A stretch of 64,000 nt of DNA, taken from assembly GCF_020623625.1 (NCBI RefSeq), contig NC_060200.1:1232501-1296500 (forward strand), in the 5' to 3' direction. Position 1 is the first letter of the stretch; each line of letters begins with the position of its first letter. This stretch comes from Saccharomycodes ludwigii (Eukaryota; Ascomycota; Saccharomycetes; Saccharomycodales; Saccharomycodaceae). A model generated the notes under the pieces. It had not been told where the DNA came from. It made no database searches and saw only the letters and a list, made by a program, of their open reading frames with translations. This document shows, in pieces, positions 1-11,010 of the stretch. The position numbers and the translations under genes were made by a program.

Positions 1-2353
1 CCATAATAATAACAACACATAATGGCATACACAACTTTTTGGATTGCTCAAACATCTTTTCCATATCAACATAATTATCATCAAAAACAGCTTTGTGAAG
101 AATATCCACCAACTTTGCTCCAGACCTGTGATTTTCATCTTTAATTATATTTTCCAAGTTGTGAATCAACTTCTCTTGGTTTTTTAACTCATCGCTCAAT
201 ATAGTGGAAAACATAGTTTGTAGTAAAGAACTACCTCCAAAGGGGGGCTGTGCCATAAACAAATCCATTAAGCCCTTCATCATTGCCATCGGATTAGTAA
301 ATCTTAAAATTTGCGTAATAACATTGTAAGGTATTAACTTATGAAACCTTCTAACACGAATGTAAAATTCATAACTTTGATCATTCCCTAAAAATAGTTG
401 ATAAATAGTGGCGCTAACTTGAACTTTACACCAATCAAAAAATTCTAATAATAAAGGACTCAAATCTGCCAAATTTTCTTTGTCTCTTAACTCTGCAAAA
501 ATACTTAAAATAAACTTTTCATCATGCAAAATGTTAGTTCTAAATTGTCTCATTGAGTTTCTCAACCTTAAAGATTGATCAAAGGCTAATTTCTGAAATT
601 TTATCTGGTTCTCCAAGTTGGTTAAATCCATCAAAGTCCGATTACGTATATCACTTTTAATTTCATTGCTAAACATTTTCTCGGATGACGGTAACTCGTA
701 GTTACTAGTTTCATAAAATTTTTTTAACACTAAACCGTTACTGATATCTTTATCTGAAGACAGCAAACGTAGATATTTCCTAAGTGATAATCTCATTTTT
801 TCTCTGGGCAAAGTAGAATTCTTCTCATCGCTAGCATCAAAAAACCCACTGTGCGACACATTCTCAGCATCATATTCGTCTTCATCATCATAATCATAAG
901 ATTCTTTATTTTCTCTATCCATTTCTTCTTGGGTTTTCTTTATTTTTTCAAATTCCTTTTTTAGCTCTTTTTCAAATTTTGGAGTTAAATCCTCCTCTCC
1001 CTTATTGTTTGCGGTGGAACTAACCGTGGAATTGTCATAAGAATTGTTATCCACCTCTTCGGTGTCTTCGGTGGTAGATTGTGGCTTAAAAGATACAATG
1101 GTTTCCCCAGTTTTAGAACTCTTCGACTGCTTGGTAATTATGCTGGTGCCCATTTTATTTCTATGGGGCAACCTAGGCAATAATTTACTTGGAAATTCTA
1201 ATTCTAAGGAACTGTTCAAGGCTTTAAAATCATGATAACTCTTGGCCAAATAACGAACATTATCTGGATGAGACTCATTAACAATTTTCAAAATAAAATA
1301 ATAGCCCTTAGCTTTCAAATTTTCATTAACTGTATTACTTTGAGTGTTACTGCTGCTGTTAGAATTGCCGTAGAATGACAATTTGGAAAATAACTTGGTA
1401 GGTGCGTATTTTTTAGCCAATTTGTTTTTTGACTTCAAATTAGCCTCCGTTAAAGTCTTAGTTAACCCATTGAACCTATCTGCAGTAACAACTGAAACAA
1501 CGTTTACGTCCCAGCCATTTAGGAAAAAGGGTTGGTTCGTGATTAAGTTTAACAAATTTTCTCTGCTGGGCATTAAAAATTTGTCTAGCTGAGATTTTTT
1601 CCTAAGCTTATGAATTTCATCGTCTTTACTATTGACCATCGTCAATTCTTTTTGAATGCTTTTTTCTCTTTTTTCTTCTTCCTCCGTGGTGGCTAAAATA
1701 AAGTATTTGTCACAATTATAATATCGAACCTCTTTGGAAACACCAATACCGGAATTATATATCAATAAAATAATCTTTGATAATTTAATACCAAGTTTTT
1801 TCCTTTTAGTTAACTCTTGCTTGTCATAACTAGAACTAAAATGCATATTCATAAAATGTTCAAAAAATTTTTGAACTTTATTTTGCCAAAAATCTTCTTG
1901 ACTTGCTTTGTTGGAAGATAATAGTGGAAATGTGATCACAAATTCTCTTAAAAAATAATTCAATAATGGGAAATCTGTTTTCACAATCATATTATCGGAA
2001 CTGACAACATTGTTATTGATGGAAGGAGAAGAGGAAGTATGACTTAATTTAGTATTCAAAATGCTGGGCAAGTGGGAACTACTGCTTGTAGAATTGGAAC
2101 TTTTAGAGGAACCAGATGAAAATGGATATCCAAACCGTTTCAAAGCATTAACGTCATTTAAATCATCGAATTCCTTTCTTAATTCTAATATAATCAACTC
2201 TCTTTTGAAATAATGTTCTTCCATTGGGTTAAATTCGATAAAATCTTTTGTAGTTGTGGAATCAGTAGTTGTATTAGAATCAAGGGTCGTAGCCATATCT
2301 AGCTGTCTCTCCTCATGATCGCCACCGTTAATTGAGTTATTTACTTTACTCAT
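1..2353 (-). CDS. LEC1: PX-domain lipid-binding protein, YPR097W/Lec1 family (C-terminus beyond window)
   Basis: About 784 codons are open from the ATG at 2353 to the left edge with no stop; the C-terminus lies outside the window (S. cerevisiae YPR097W is 1073 residues). An N-terminal helical region at about residues 124-195 fits the PX-associated (PXB) domain. A PX domain begins near residue 280 and holds the typical segment EFPSKLLPRLPHRNK at about 385-400. An acidic linker of roughly 100 residues (about 405-510) follows before a helix resembling the end of a PX domain (RKYLRLLSSD). Residues ~605-715 carry the fungal PX-associated block with LIPYNVITQILRFTNPMAMM. The family binds phosphoinositides and the yeast member is reported to act in ergosterol movement to lipid droplets. 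Position and orientation next to SYT1 match YPR097W. The family is sure; the function is taken from the family. Confidence 0.9.
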   Translation of the reverse strand, partial: MSKVNNSINGGDHEERQLDMATTLDSNTTTDSTTTKDFIEFNPMEEHYFKRELIILELRKEFDDLNDVNALKRFGYPFSSGSSKSSNSTSSSSHLPSILNTKLSHTSSSPSINNNVVSSDNMIVKTDFPLLNYFLREFVITFPLLSSNKASQEDFWQNKVQKFFEHFMNMHFSSSYDKQELTKRKKLGIKLSKIILLIYNSGIGVSKEVRYYNCDKYFILATTEEEEKREKSIQKELTMVNSKDDEIHKLRKKSQLDKFLMPSRENLLNLITNQPFFLNGWDVNVVSVVTADRFNGLTKTLTEANLKSKNKLAKKYAPTKLFSKLSFYGNSNSSSNTQSNTVNENLKAKGYYFILKIVNESHPDNVRYLAKSYHDFKALNSSLELEFPSKLLPRLPHRNKMGTSIITKQSKSSKTGETIVSFKPQSTTEDTEEVDNNSYDNSTVSSTANNKGEEDLTPKFEKELKKEFEKIKKTQEEMDRENKESYDYDDEDEYDAENVSHSGFFDASDEKNSTLPREKMRLSLRKYLRLLSSDKDISNGLVLKKFYETSNYELPSSEKMFSNEIKSDIRNRTLMDLTNLENQIKFQKLAFDQSLRLRNSMRQFRTNILHDEKFILSIFAELRDKENLADLSPLLLEFFDWCKVQVSATIYQLFLGNDQSYEFYIRVRRFHKLIPYNVITQILRFTNPMAMMKGLMDLFMAQPPFGGSSLLQTMFSTILSDELKNQEKLIHNLENIIKDENHRSGAKLVDILHKAVFDDNYVDMEKMFEQSKKLCMPLCVVIIM

Positions 2354-3298
2354 GTTTTCAAATTATTTCAAGATCTTTTGCTTTGTTTTTTTTCTTTTTG
2401 CTTCTCTCACCCTTGTATTATAAGTATCTAGAGAAGCAGTAAAAATCGTTGAACTTTTATTGTAACAGTGTTGATGATAAATGGATATTAAGGAATAATA
2501 ATTAAAAAGAATAAATGAACGAAAAACACTGAAAAAAAAAAAAAAATAAATAAAAATGTATATATATCAAGATATGAAAGGACATGTTTTCAATTTGATA
2601 TTAATTAAAAGAATAGAGAAATTATTCATTAGGTCATATATTTAATAATGAGAAATAGGGGGGGAAAGTAAGCTAAAACTTCGCCTTTGCGCATTAGTTT
2701 GTTGAAAGTCCAATAAAAAAAAAAAAAAGAAAAAACATTCACTACCTATACAAAATTATCGGATAAACAACTGCAAGTAAAGCGGAACAGCATCTTGTAC
2801 AAAAGGTAAAGTGTTAAAGAGACGCAGGAGTTGAAAATAAAATTTGTGAAAATAAATAAATAAAAAAAAAAAAAAAAAAAAAAAGGAAGAAAGAATATTA
2901 TTCAAAATACTCTTAATGATTGATTTACAGTTAAGTAATCTTTTATATTGATATATAAAGATTCAAATAGACTAACAAATTAATTATAGAATTTGAACCT
3001 GTAATCACTACGAATACTCCTGAGTTACACTTGGATGAAGCATGCCATGTTACTAATTTATTTATCAAAATTCTAAATATCAACTATAAACTTAAAGTTA
3101 TATATTTCAGAATAGATTAATAACTAGACCTTTTAATAAGATATCCCTTTATACATGATTAATTTTTTTTTATTGTGACATCTTTTTTTAATATGTTCTT
3201 GTTAACAATAGAGATTTTTTTAATCGCGTATTCTTAATGCATTTTATATGTGTCTTGTGAATAAATTGAACTTATACTTGAACGATACGTGCAGCTAC
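2354..3298. other. Intergenic region between YPR097W homolog and tRNA-Val
   Basis: Gene-free stretch holding the upstream region of the minus-strand PX gene. It contains several poly(A) runs (about 2531-2546, 2716-2728, 2863-2884) typical of yeast promoters. In S. cerevisiae the small gene YPR096C lies in this interval; I see no ORF resembling it. A GACTAAC followed by ATTATAG (2970-2989) looks like an intron branch point and 3' splice site, but no matching exon was found. Confidence 0.6.
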
Positions 3299-3372
3299 GG
3301 TTTTGTGGTCTAGTTGGTTATGGCATCTGCTTAACACGCAGAACGTCCCCAGTTCGATCCTGGGCAAAATCA
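3299..3372 (+). tRNA. tV(AAC): tRNA-Val (anticodon AAC)
   Basis: A 74-base cloverleaf can be read directly. The acceptor arm GGTTTTG pairs with CAAAATC, with a G-U at the second pair. The anticodon stem CTGC/GCAG encloses the loop TTAACAC, so the anticodon AAC is at 3333-3335. The T arm holds the B box (AGTTCGATCC). From memory it is nearly identical to yeast tRNA-Val(AAC). No intron is present. A run of eight T from 3388 is a good RNA polymerase III terminator. Confidence 0.97.
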
Positions 3373-3387
3373 TGGCTAGACTATTAA

Positions 3388-3395
3388 TTTTTTTT
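3388..3395 (+). terminator. Pol III oligo-T terminator of tRNA-Val
   Basis: A T8 run lies 15 bases after the tRNA 3' end, the normal position and sequence for RNA polymerase III termination. Confidence 0.8.
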
Positions 3396-3668
3396 CGCCT
3401 TATATTTTGCCAAATATACTGACAAATTTTTTTACACTTTAATGATTTTCTTCCCCTATTTTTAGAGTTAGATTGACCCTCACTTTTTTATTTTTTTTTT
3501 TTTTTCTTCTTCCCCTCACACATCAAAATAGTGAACATTGTTTGAAAAAAAAAATAAAAAAAATATATTGAAGTAAGTATCAATTAATCAATTGACTTCT
3601 CTCTTTGTAAAATAAAAACTCCATAACAATATTTTAGTAATAAAATAAATAATAACTCTTCACTGTTA

Positions 3669-3747
3669 CCTTTTTATCGCTTTTCTTTGTCTTTTTATCG
3701 TTTTTCTTTGCCTTTTATCTTTTTTCTTTGCCTTTTTATCTTTTCTT
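3669..3747. repeat. Imperfect 20-bp tandem repeat, SYT1 upstream region
   Basis: About four head-to-tail copies of a 20-base unit close to CTTTTTATCGTTTTTCTTTG are visible, degenerating rightwards. They lie 330-400 bases before the SYT1 ATG. The unit is pyrimidine-rich and embeds TTATC (GATAA on the other strand). A promoter role is possible but not shown. Confidence 0.75.
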
Positions 3748-4074
3748 AACTTGTTATATTTTTAATCCTTTATCTTGGTGCTAGCTGATTTTAGAAACTG
3801 CAAGTACAAAATCAGAATAAGTTCAACATTTCAAAGCATTGTAATATCGGTTCTACACTTTGTCCAATTTCCAACTTTTTTTTTTTTCTTTTCCCTTTTA
3901 TTATTGTTACTATCATTATCCTTGGGTTTTTTTTCTTTATCTCTTTCTTTTCATTTTTTTTTTTTTTCAGTGACTCCTTTGTTTGATAATCAAAATTTTA
4001 AACTTATCCACAACAACAAATTAATAGAATATAGATTAACAAAGAAAGCTAAAAAAAAAAAAAAAAAATTCAGT

Positions 4075-5493
4075 ATGAGCCACTACCTAGCAAATTTTGT
4101 CAAGAAAAAAATGTTCAGGAATAATAATAATGCTAATGATGCTAATAACGATAATACATGTAAAGTTGAAGTTGAGCATCAACAGGCAGGAAAAATAACT
4201 ACCCAAAATGACACTACTTCGGAATGTTTAAAAGAGAAGGAATTTTCCAGGGATAATGTTGATATAGTTAAAAGCCCTACTTCAAATATTCATCTATCGC
4301 CAAATGGTGATACTTACGATACTGCTAATGAATATAATTTTTCTAACAAAAAATCATTGAATGCTATTGAAGAAGAAATATCAAATGAAGAGGAAATTGA
4401 AACTATAAAAAATATAAAAGTTGAACAAGAGAATAAAATCACACTACCCCATATATCAGTCATGGAAAATAATGATCCAATAGATGAACAATTCGATTTT
4501 GAAAAATCGAATGATAGTGATAGTATTACTTCGGATGTTTCTGCCAGTGAACATAGTGATAATCATCATATATCAAAACCTAGTATTGTAAGTAATTTAT
4601 CAAAAAATTCAAGCATACATAAATGTAAAAGTGAAGAGCATGTACTTCCTACGAATTACAACAATAACAAAAATCTAGATGCTCAACTTGAAGATTTAAC
4701 CCTACGTGATATTGAGATTAATTCTGATGAAATTAAAAGCAAACGTAACTGTAAAAGTTTGGAGATTGATCAACATGCAACTTTAGTGTCAAACAAATCC
4801 CAGAAAAATGACATTTTCTCAGAAAAACTGGATTTCAAAGGGCTTAAAAAAATTGGATTTCGCTCGGTTAGTACACCTCCAGATGTTTCCCCTAAAACTG
4901 TTAAATCATTTATACACAAGAACACCACTGGTGGTTGTAATACAAATAACAATAGTGGCTGGAATAGCATGGACGGGAAAACTATATCCACAAAATCATC
5001 GACATCATCGCTAAAATCAAAATTAAACAAGTCAATATCCTTTTTAGCAAGTAAAGTTTCGACATCGCCACTGTCCAGTAATGCCACCCATAGCAATTTA
5101 ATATCAAATGAAAGTACCAAAAATGTTTTTTCAAATAATGGTGAAATATCTACTTTTAATTCAAATTCTAACTTGGCTTCGAATCTACCGTCTACCCCAC
5201 TTCTTCATCCAGGAGTATCTTCGTCTCCTATAGATATTATTTTACTTGATGAGCCAAATAACAGTAGCAGTATTGGGTATAATAGACTATTAGGATCTAA
5301 AAGCCCGATCAAAGCAACTGAAATATTAACTGGAAGTCCAAGGTCAAGAGAGACCAGCTCCAGTTCAGATGTTTCTCTCGTGGTAGATAATTTTGCTATG
5401 AATAATGTTAGTAACAATGTGAATCCTAACACCCCACAAATAACACTATTATCTTCCTCAGGAAATAACTTGTTTTTTGATGGTGACGATGTC

Positions 5494-5539
<46 letters not shown>

Positions 5540-7744
5540 CTAGAAACAGTTGCACTATTGAAGATGTTTTGATAAATGGAGAGTTAAATAAAACTAATGT
5601 TAATGGAAGACATGTTTCTAATGATATGCTATATTCTGGGAAAAATATTGATAGATCAAACTCAGATAGAGCTTTAAAAACTAATACCAAGGTTTCAGTT
5701 TATAAAAATGAAAAAAATACTTCAAGTAATATGGAAATAAATACCATGTCACATACAACTGGCAACAATATTATTTCTTCTGGTATTAATGACTCAGCAG
5801 CTGCAAATAAATCAACTTTGAAAAATAACTTGAGCGTGCCTAACCAAACATTATTAACTCGTAAAAGGAGTAAAACAGTAGGGGCATACGATTATCAAAG
5901 CAATGCAAAAGTATCCTTGTCCGCTTCACCACCTTTATTGGAAAATGTAGGTAACAGTACCAATAATCGCGTCAATAACAGTACTGCATTGAACAAGTTG
6001 CCTTCAACCAAAACCTCACTGCAAAAAAGGTCAAATAGTTTTAAGAGTTTGGATTCGCGTTCGAGTCTGGGAATAACCCATTTACCTGATTCATCTACTT
6101 CATTTAAGGAATCTACAAGTAGTTCTTTCGTCCCACCTGCATTTACTCCTCATAAAAGAAGTAATACCATTGTTAATGCTATAAGTAATTTTGTCAGTTT
6201 AAAATCAACACCATCATTGTCAAATATATCAGGTTTCAACAATAATAGTGGGTCTTCTTCTGCTTCATCCCTGATGAATGGGTCGAAATTTGTCAACTTG
6301 GAATTATTGCCCAAGCCAGCAGAGCCTGATTTGGAAAATGACACTGAAGAGACCTATTTAGCAAAAATTAACTCGTATGGAAAATATATAACCTACATTC
6401 TAAGCCAAAGTGATTCTGAATTTAAAAACAAGACATTAAAATATTTTATTTTTACAAGATTTGATTTTAAAAACGAACCTTTAGATATTTCATTACGGAA
6501 ATTATTACTATTTATTCAATTACCAAAGGAAACACAACAAATAGATCGTATAATAATGGCATTTAGCGAAAAATATTTTCAAGATTCGAAGCCTTCTATA
6601 TGGTCAGATCATGGACAAGTTTACTTTATCAGCTTCTCTTTATTAATGCTACATACAGACCATTTTAATTTCAATAATAAGAATAAAATCAGTAGAAAAG
6701 AGTTTATAGAATTGATTAAGTCAGATACTGAATCACATGGAGATAAGATTTCGAGCGAAGTGTTAGGCTATTTTTTTGATAACATTACCAATAAGGAGTT
6801 CCCAACAATACATTTTCCCTTCCCTACAGAGAGTGATACAAGTTTGCGTAAAAATGATAATTTTAAGACTGCAAACTCCCATTTGCTGTATTCACCCATT
6901 GATTTAATTCAGTCGCATGAATTACTATCTATTTATCCCGAATTTTTGGAATGTTTGTCATCATTTTCTCCATCCTATGCATCATCAAATTTTTCAAATG
7001 AGACGCTCAATAATAATGGTAGTTTTAATAGAGTGTCCTCATATTTGCCATTTTCATCTTATTTACAACCGAATCTAGCTTCATCCTCATCATCATTAGA
7101 TTTACCTCAGCCAAATGTCAATAACAATATTGGCTCTTCGCCAATTACAAAGACAATATCCCCAAGATCACCATCGTATGCTGGAATAAATCCGTTTATC
7201 GATGGGAAATCGGTTTCGAAAAATAATTTTTTTGAAAATTTGGATATCTATAGTAATATTATTAATGATACAATTAATTCTATTACAGTATCTAGTTTAC
7301 ATTCTGATATGTTTAATTTTCTGGATAGAGCATCGAGCCAGCAAGAAGTGCCGGCCATTATTGATAAAAATTCTTTAAGGTATAAAAATTATATCAAGTA
7401 CTCGATGATGATTAAAGATTTGAAGGGTGGGTACCTAAAATTTAATGAAAATGATGTATTAAAGAATGGAAAAATCAAAACAGCTTTGGTTAATAAAAAC
7501 ATAACTACTTTTGAAGCAGATACTAGTGAATTGTGGAAATATGTTAAAATTATTCAAATGGGGTCTTTATACCTTCATGTCTCGTCGGTGCCTAAAAGGA
7601 GGAAAAATAAGAAAAACCATGGATCTGGGAATGCGAGTTCTTCTAATTGCAATAATACAAGCACTGTTAGAAAAAGAAGATATAGTATTATTCCAGTAAA
7701 CATAAATAATAATAGCGATAATGGTGATGATGGTGATAATAATA

Positions 7745-7834
<90 letters not shown>

Positions 7835-8943
7835 GTGGTAGTGGTAGTAGTAATAATAACATTAATAATAATGGAGCAAATTCTTCTAATGGCAACAACA
7901 ATAATGTGTTTAATAGCAAAGGTAATAATGATATGTTGGGTCTCGATAATTATTCTGATAAAGTGAGTAGTTTATACTATAAGACCTTTGGTACCGATTT
8001 TGTTGGGGATGGGGGTGATTATTATGAGGAGCTTGAAAAAGATCTAAAGTTGATAAATATAGAAATTGACAAAGAGAAAAAGTTAAATGCAGTGAAAAGG
8101 CAGCAGAATGCGTTATCAGTGGTTGGTAATCACGAAGAAATCAGACAACACCACTTTTCCGCTGATAAATGGAAAAAAGTTTTCTGCATATTAACAGTTA
8201 TTGGATTATTTGTTTTTGAGAATAATGACTGGGTTCACCCAGAAATCATGAAGATCAACGATGTGTCCAATTATCTAGTTGATTTTACTCCGATATCCAG
8301 TAAAAAATTAAAATCCATATTGAGCGGTAATGGTTTATTTGTAAACAAGATTGAGCCACATGCTTTTGAAATTTATAACGCTAATAAAAGGGAGATATAT
8401 TATTGCCATAATCTAAGGGAAATAGACTACTGGGTCGATTCAATAAACGTTGTGTCTGCGTTTGAACATTGTAACTTGGAATTGAAAACGGTTCCCAATT
8501 CCTTAATTCCAATTAAACGAATGGATATGGTGGAAAGATTAGCCAAATGGGAAAAATCAAAGTCGGCCAAAGAATTTTTCCTAAAGGAAATTGAAGCAAC
8601 ACTCAAATTTACTGGAACTTGTGTTCCATTATCAAAAAAAACTTATGAGGAATTAATTTTGTATTTAAAACAATTGAAAGTTAAACATGGTTGGTGTTTT
8701 TATGAAGTGTGCAGAAATCAAGTTTATATAGATATCATTAAAAGTGTTTGTCATATTTTTGGATATGATTTGGTGGATCTGGAAAAACAGGTTAAAAACA
8801 GGTTGCATACAAAATTGGTAAATAGCTCAATAGGCACTCTAACTAAGGAAACCGCTGATACTGGTACACATGAAGAAGATAACGAGAATAAGATTGAGAT
8901 TGATGAGAAAAATAATATTTTACATGGGACAAATATTAAATAG
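4075..8943 (+). CDS. SYT1: Arf guanine-nucleotide exchange factor, Sec7 + PH domains (Syt1 type)
   Basis: 1622 residues from the first in-frame ATG (4075); the open frame further upstream begins at a non-ATG codon and encodes only poly-Phe and poly-Lys from promoter tracts. Residues 1-750 are low-complexity, rich in Ser and Asn. The Sec7 domain spans about 755-885; its catalytic glutamate finger is present as LPKETQQIDR (Glu819) and the second motif as LLMLHTDHFN. A PH domain lies at about 1362-1468, starting DKWKKVFCILTV. Sec7 proteins load GTP on Arf GTPases in Golgi/endosomal and cortical traffic. S. cerevisiae has two related proteins, Syt1 (1226 aa) and Yel1; the place beside RDS3 and ASR1 and the orientation identify SYT1. 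Asn runs at 5494-5538 (15 residues) and 7750-7833 (28 residues) lengthen it. Confidence 0.92.
5494..5538 (+). repeat. (AAT)15 coding repeat, poly-Asn in SYT1
   Basis: Fifteen consecutive AAT codons inside the disordered N-terminal half of SYT1. Only one codon is used, so it is a recent trinucleotide expansion and probably polymorphic. Confidence 0.95.
7750..7833 (+). repeat. (AAT)28 coding repeat, poly-Asn in SYT1
   Basis: Twenty-eight pure AAT codons in the linker between the Sec7 and PH domains, flanked by further Asn/Ser/Gly-rich sequence. Confidence 0.95.
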
Positions 8944-9331
8944 AATCTTGAGAAACGAGCAAGGGAAAAAAAAAAATTTACTGAAACTGATGCTTTACAA
9001 AATAGATGTTAGAAGAATAAAAATATCTTAAATTAATATTCGCAGAATAGGATCTACAATAAAAAGATATTAATATAAAAAAGAACCATTTTCATCTAGC
9101 TTTGTTTCTTTTCTTTTTTTTTAAATTTTTTAATTCATTTTTTCCTTTACGTACATAATAACAGTACATTTTAAAAGCATGATAGAACACAAATACATAC
9201 ATAACACATATATGTATATATATAATTAATAAAATATGGCTACTATATTCCTAATAGTACTTGTGACATTTTTATTTTATTTATTGGAGCCTTTTTTTTT
9301 TTTTTTTTTCGTATCTGTTCGATATTCTTTT
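8944..9331. other. Convergent 3' region, SYT1 / RDS3
   Basis: About 390 bases of AT-rich sequence between two converging genes. It holds TATATA-type elements and T/A runs that could serve as polyadenylation signals for both. No other gene is seen. Confidence 0.6.
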
Positions 9332-9649
9332 TCAAGCTTGGTTAAAATGTCTTTCAATTTTATTATTTCCAACATTTATAACTTTGGGACATCCATCTTT
9401 ATTCTTCTCCAAAATATAACATTGATAACAATAATAAGCGGTATTTTTTGCCAAATTTTTAGCACCACATATTATGCAAGTTTCTTTTGTAGTATTATTA
9501 CTACATTGGTCACATATTCTAACTTTTATAGTTGGATTAACCATAGAATCACAAATAGGGCAGCGTCCATCGCATTTATCACAAACTTTACCAATGTGTT
9601 TTCCTGGTTCATTAAGGCACATAACTAAATCAAATTGGTGGCGAGACAT
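9332..9649 (-). CDS. RDS3: Pre-mRNA splicing factor Rds3 (PHF5A family, SF3b)
   Basis: 105 residues, against 107 in S. cerevisiae. The protein opens MSRHQFDLVMCL and carries a dense set of CxxC pairs (CDKC, CPIC, CDQC, CIIC, CYQC) ending in KDGCPKVINVG...RHF, the hallmark of the PHF5A/Rds3 family. These cysteines form the three-zinc knot that sits in the SF3b part of U2 snRNP and helps hold the branch-point helix. The start is fixed by the conserved MSRHQ. It is transcribed divergently from the RING gene at 10077, as in S. cerevisiae, where RDS3 adjoins ASR1 and SYT1. Confidence 0.98.
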   Translation of the reverse strand: MSRHQFDLVMCLNEPGKHIGKVCDKCDGRCPICDSMVNPTIKVRICDQCSNNTTKETCIICGAKNLAKNTAYYCYQCYILEKNKDGCPKVINVGNNKIERHFNQA

Positions 9650-10076
9650 ATTGCTATTATTCTTTTTATCTTTGTATTACATGATAGCCTTAAATACTAT
9701 GATGTACTATTATGTAATGGAAGGGTTTTGTTTAAGGTCAAATTTAAAGAGATTTTATATTTGGACTTGATATTTCCAATTTGGAAAAGTATCTTCGGAT
9801 TTAGGTTTTCGGACTTGGACAAAAAATAAATAAATATATATATATACATCAAGGTATCCCTAAATTTTGTCTTATTTTTTTTTTTTTTATTTTAGTACAT
9901 TTAGCTTATATTGTTTTACTCGGTATTTATCTAAATTTAAATCAAGAAGGATAAAAACATTTTTATAAATTAGAATAATAGCAAACAGATAACTATATCT
10001 TTTTTTTTACCAAAAGGTATTAAGCTACCTCTTTCTTCTTCCAAAATAATAAAACAAAAAATAAATACATAATATA
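9650..10076. promoter_or_regulatory. Divergent promoter region, RDS3 / ASR1-like
   Basis: A 427-base region shared by two divergently transcribed genes, with T-runs near 9880-9892 and 10001-10008. No specific factor site is recognised. Confidence 0.5.
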
Positions 10077-10967
10077 ATGTCTGGGGATTACAGGTCTAAC
10101 ACCAATAATGGTAATAATATTACTACTAATATAAACATAAGTAGAAATGAAAAGTATACCGGAAAAAATATTGAAGTGTCTGAATATAATGATACCATAT
10201 GTGTTATTTGTTTAGAACCCATTTATGAGCATACTCTGTTTAAAAGTAAAGAAACTATAAAAATAAAAGAAATCGTATCGGTACTGTTACCGTGTAGACA
10301 TGAATATCATCAGCAATGTTTGCACAAGTGGTTTGACTTTTGTAACGCCAGTACTAATAATGGAAATGTTTTTGCTAATACCAATATTAAATGTCCAACT
10401 TGTAGATCCAGAATAAATGAAGAAGAGCAATACACAATAAGTACAACCCATCATGAATACAACGAAAATACCAAACATGTAACTAAAAAGTTTGAAAAAA
10501 AAGTTATACTAGATTTTGAATATTTCTGGATTAACATCTTGAGCGTTGATAGGATACAAAAAGCATCGTTACTTTTAATGTCAGAGAGGAAAGACAGTTT
10601 TAATGGAAAGTCCAAGCATGAAGACATAATTATAGAGGAAACTTACGAAAATATGTGTAAATTTACAAGAACCTTATACCATCAAAATAAAGAAAGAGAA
10701 AGAAAAGAAAAGCTTTGTAATATAGTTCGGGGCATTTTAGATCCTATATATTACAATGCGAATCACAAGATGGAAATGGAACGTTCTACAGCTTTTAGTA
10801 AAAAGCAATACAAACAGATTAATGAGAAAGTATCTAGAATATTATACAAAACATCAAGTAAAAATCATAAAGAATTGGCCTTGAAGTTATGTGAATCTGA
10901 AATATCTGGGATTTTGACTCCAAAACAGATTATAGTGCGGCAAAATGATAAATTAATAATAATGTAA
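10077..10967 (+). CDS. ASR1: RING-H2 protein, divergent Asr1 ortholog lacking a PHD finger
   Basis: 296 residues. A RING-H2 finger spans about residues 42-110: CVIC, then PCRHEYHQQCLHKW, then CPTC, with a ~15-residue Asn-rich insertion before CPTC. The middle has no recognised domain. Near residues 240-262 is KQYKQINEKVSRILYK, which resembles the C-terminal AYKHVNKQVSRKLYR I recall for S. cerevisiae Asr1, an E3 ligase that binds the phosphorylated RNA polymerase II CTD. Its position between RDS3 and NVJ2 and its orientation also match ASR1/YPR093C. Unlike S. cerevisiae Asr1 (288 aa), there is no Cys-rich PHD region after the RING. E3 activity is inferred from the RING; the orthology rests on synteny plus a short C-terminal match. 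Confidence 0.72.
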   Translation: MSGDYRSNTNNGNNITTNINISRNEKYTGKNIEVSEYNDTICVICLEPIYEHTLFKSKETIKIKEIVSVLLPCRHEYHQQCLHKWFDFCNASTNNGNVFANTNIKCPTCRSRINEEEQYTISTTHHEYNENTKHVTKKFEKKVILDFEYFWINILSVDRIQKASLLLMSERKDSFNGKSKHEDIIIEETYENMCKFTRTLYHQNKERERKEKLCNIVRGILDPIYYNANHKMEMERSTAFSKKQYKQINEKVSRILYKTSSKNHKELALKLCESEISGILTPKQIIVRQNDKLIIM

Positions 10968-11010
10968 ATATGTATATATATATACTTGTGTGTGTGTGTC
11001 AACTGTTTGA

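Noticed and set aside
2960-2995. Intron 3' end (GACTAAC...ATTATAG)
   Set aside because: No convincing 5' splice site (GTATGT or GTAAGT) or coding exon on either side.
2380-3300. Solo LTR or retrotransposon remnant next to the tRNA gene
   Set aside because: tRNA flanks are common insertion sites, but no terminal repeat, target duplication or pol-like frame is visible.
3775-4074. N-terminal extension of SYT1 with Phe/Leu-rich, membrane-like sequence
   Set aside because: It starts at TTG, and its hydrophobic and Lys runs come from promoter poly-T and poly-A. The first ATG is at 4075.
7575-7919. Poly-Leu and poly-Ile proteins encoded opposite or out of frame to Asn runs
   Set aside because: These are shadow frames of the AAT repeats in SYT1 (the same occurs over CCZ1 and HSL7).
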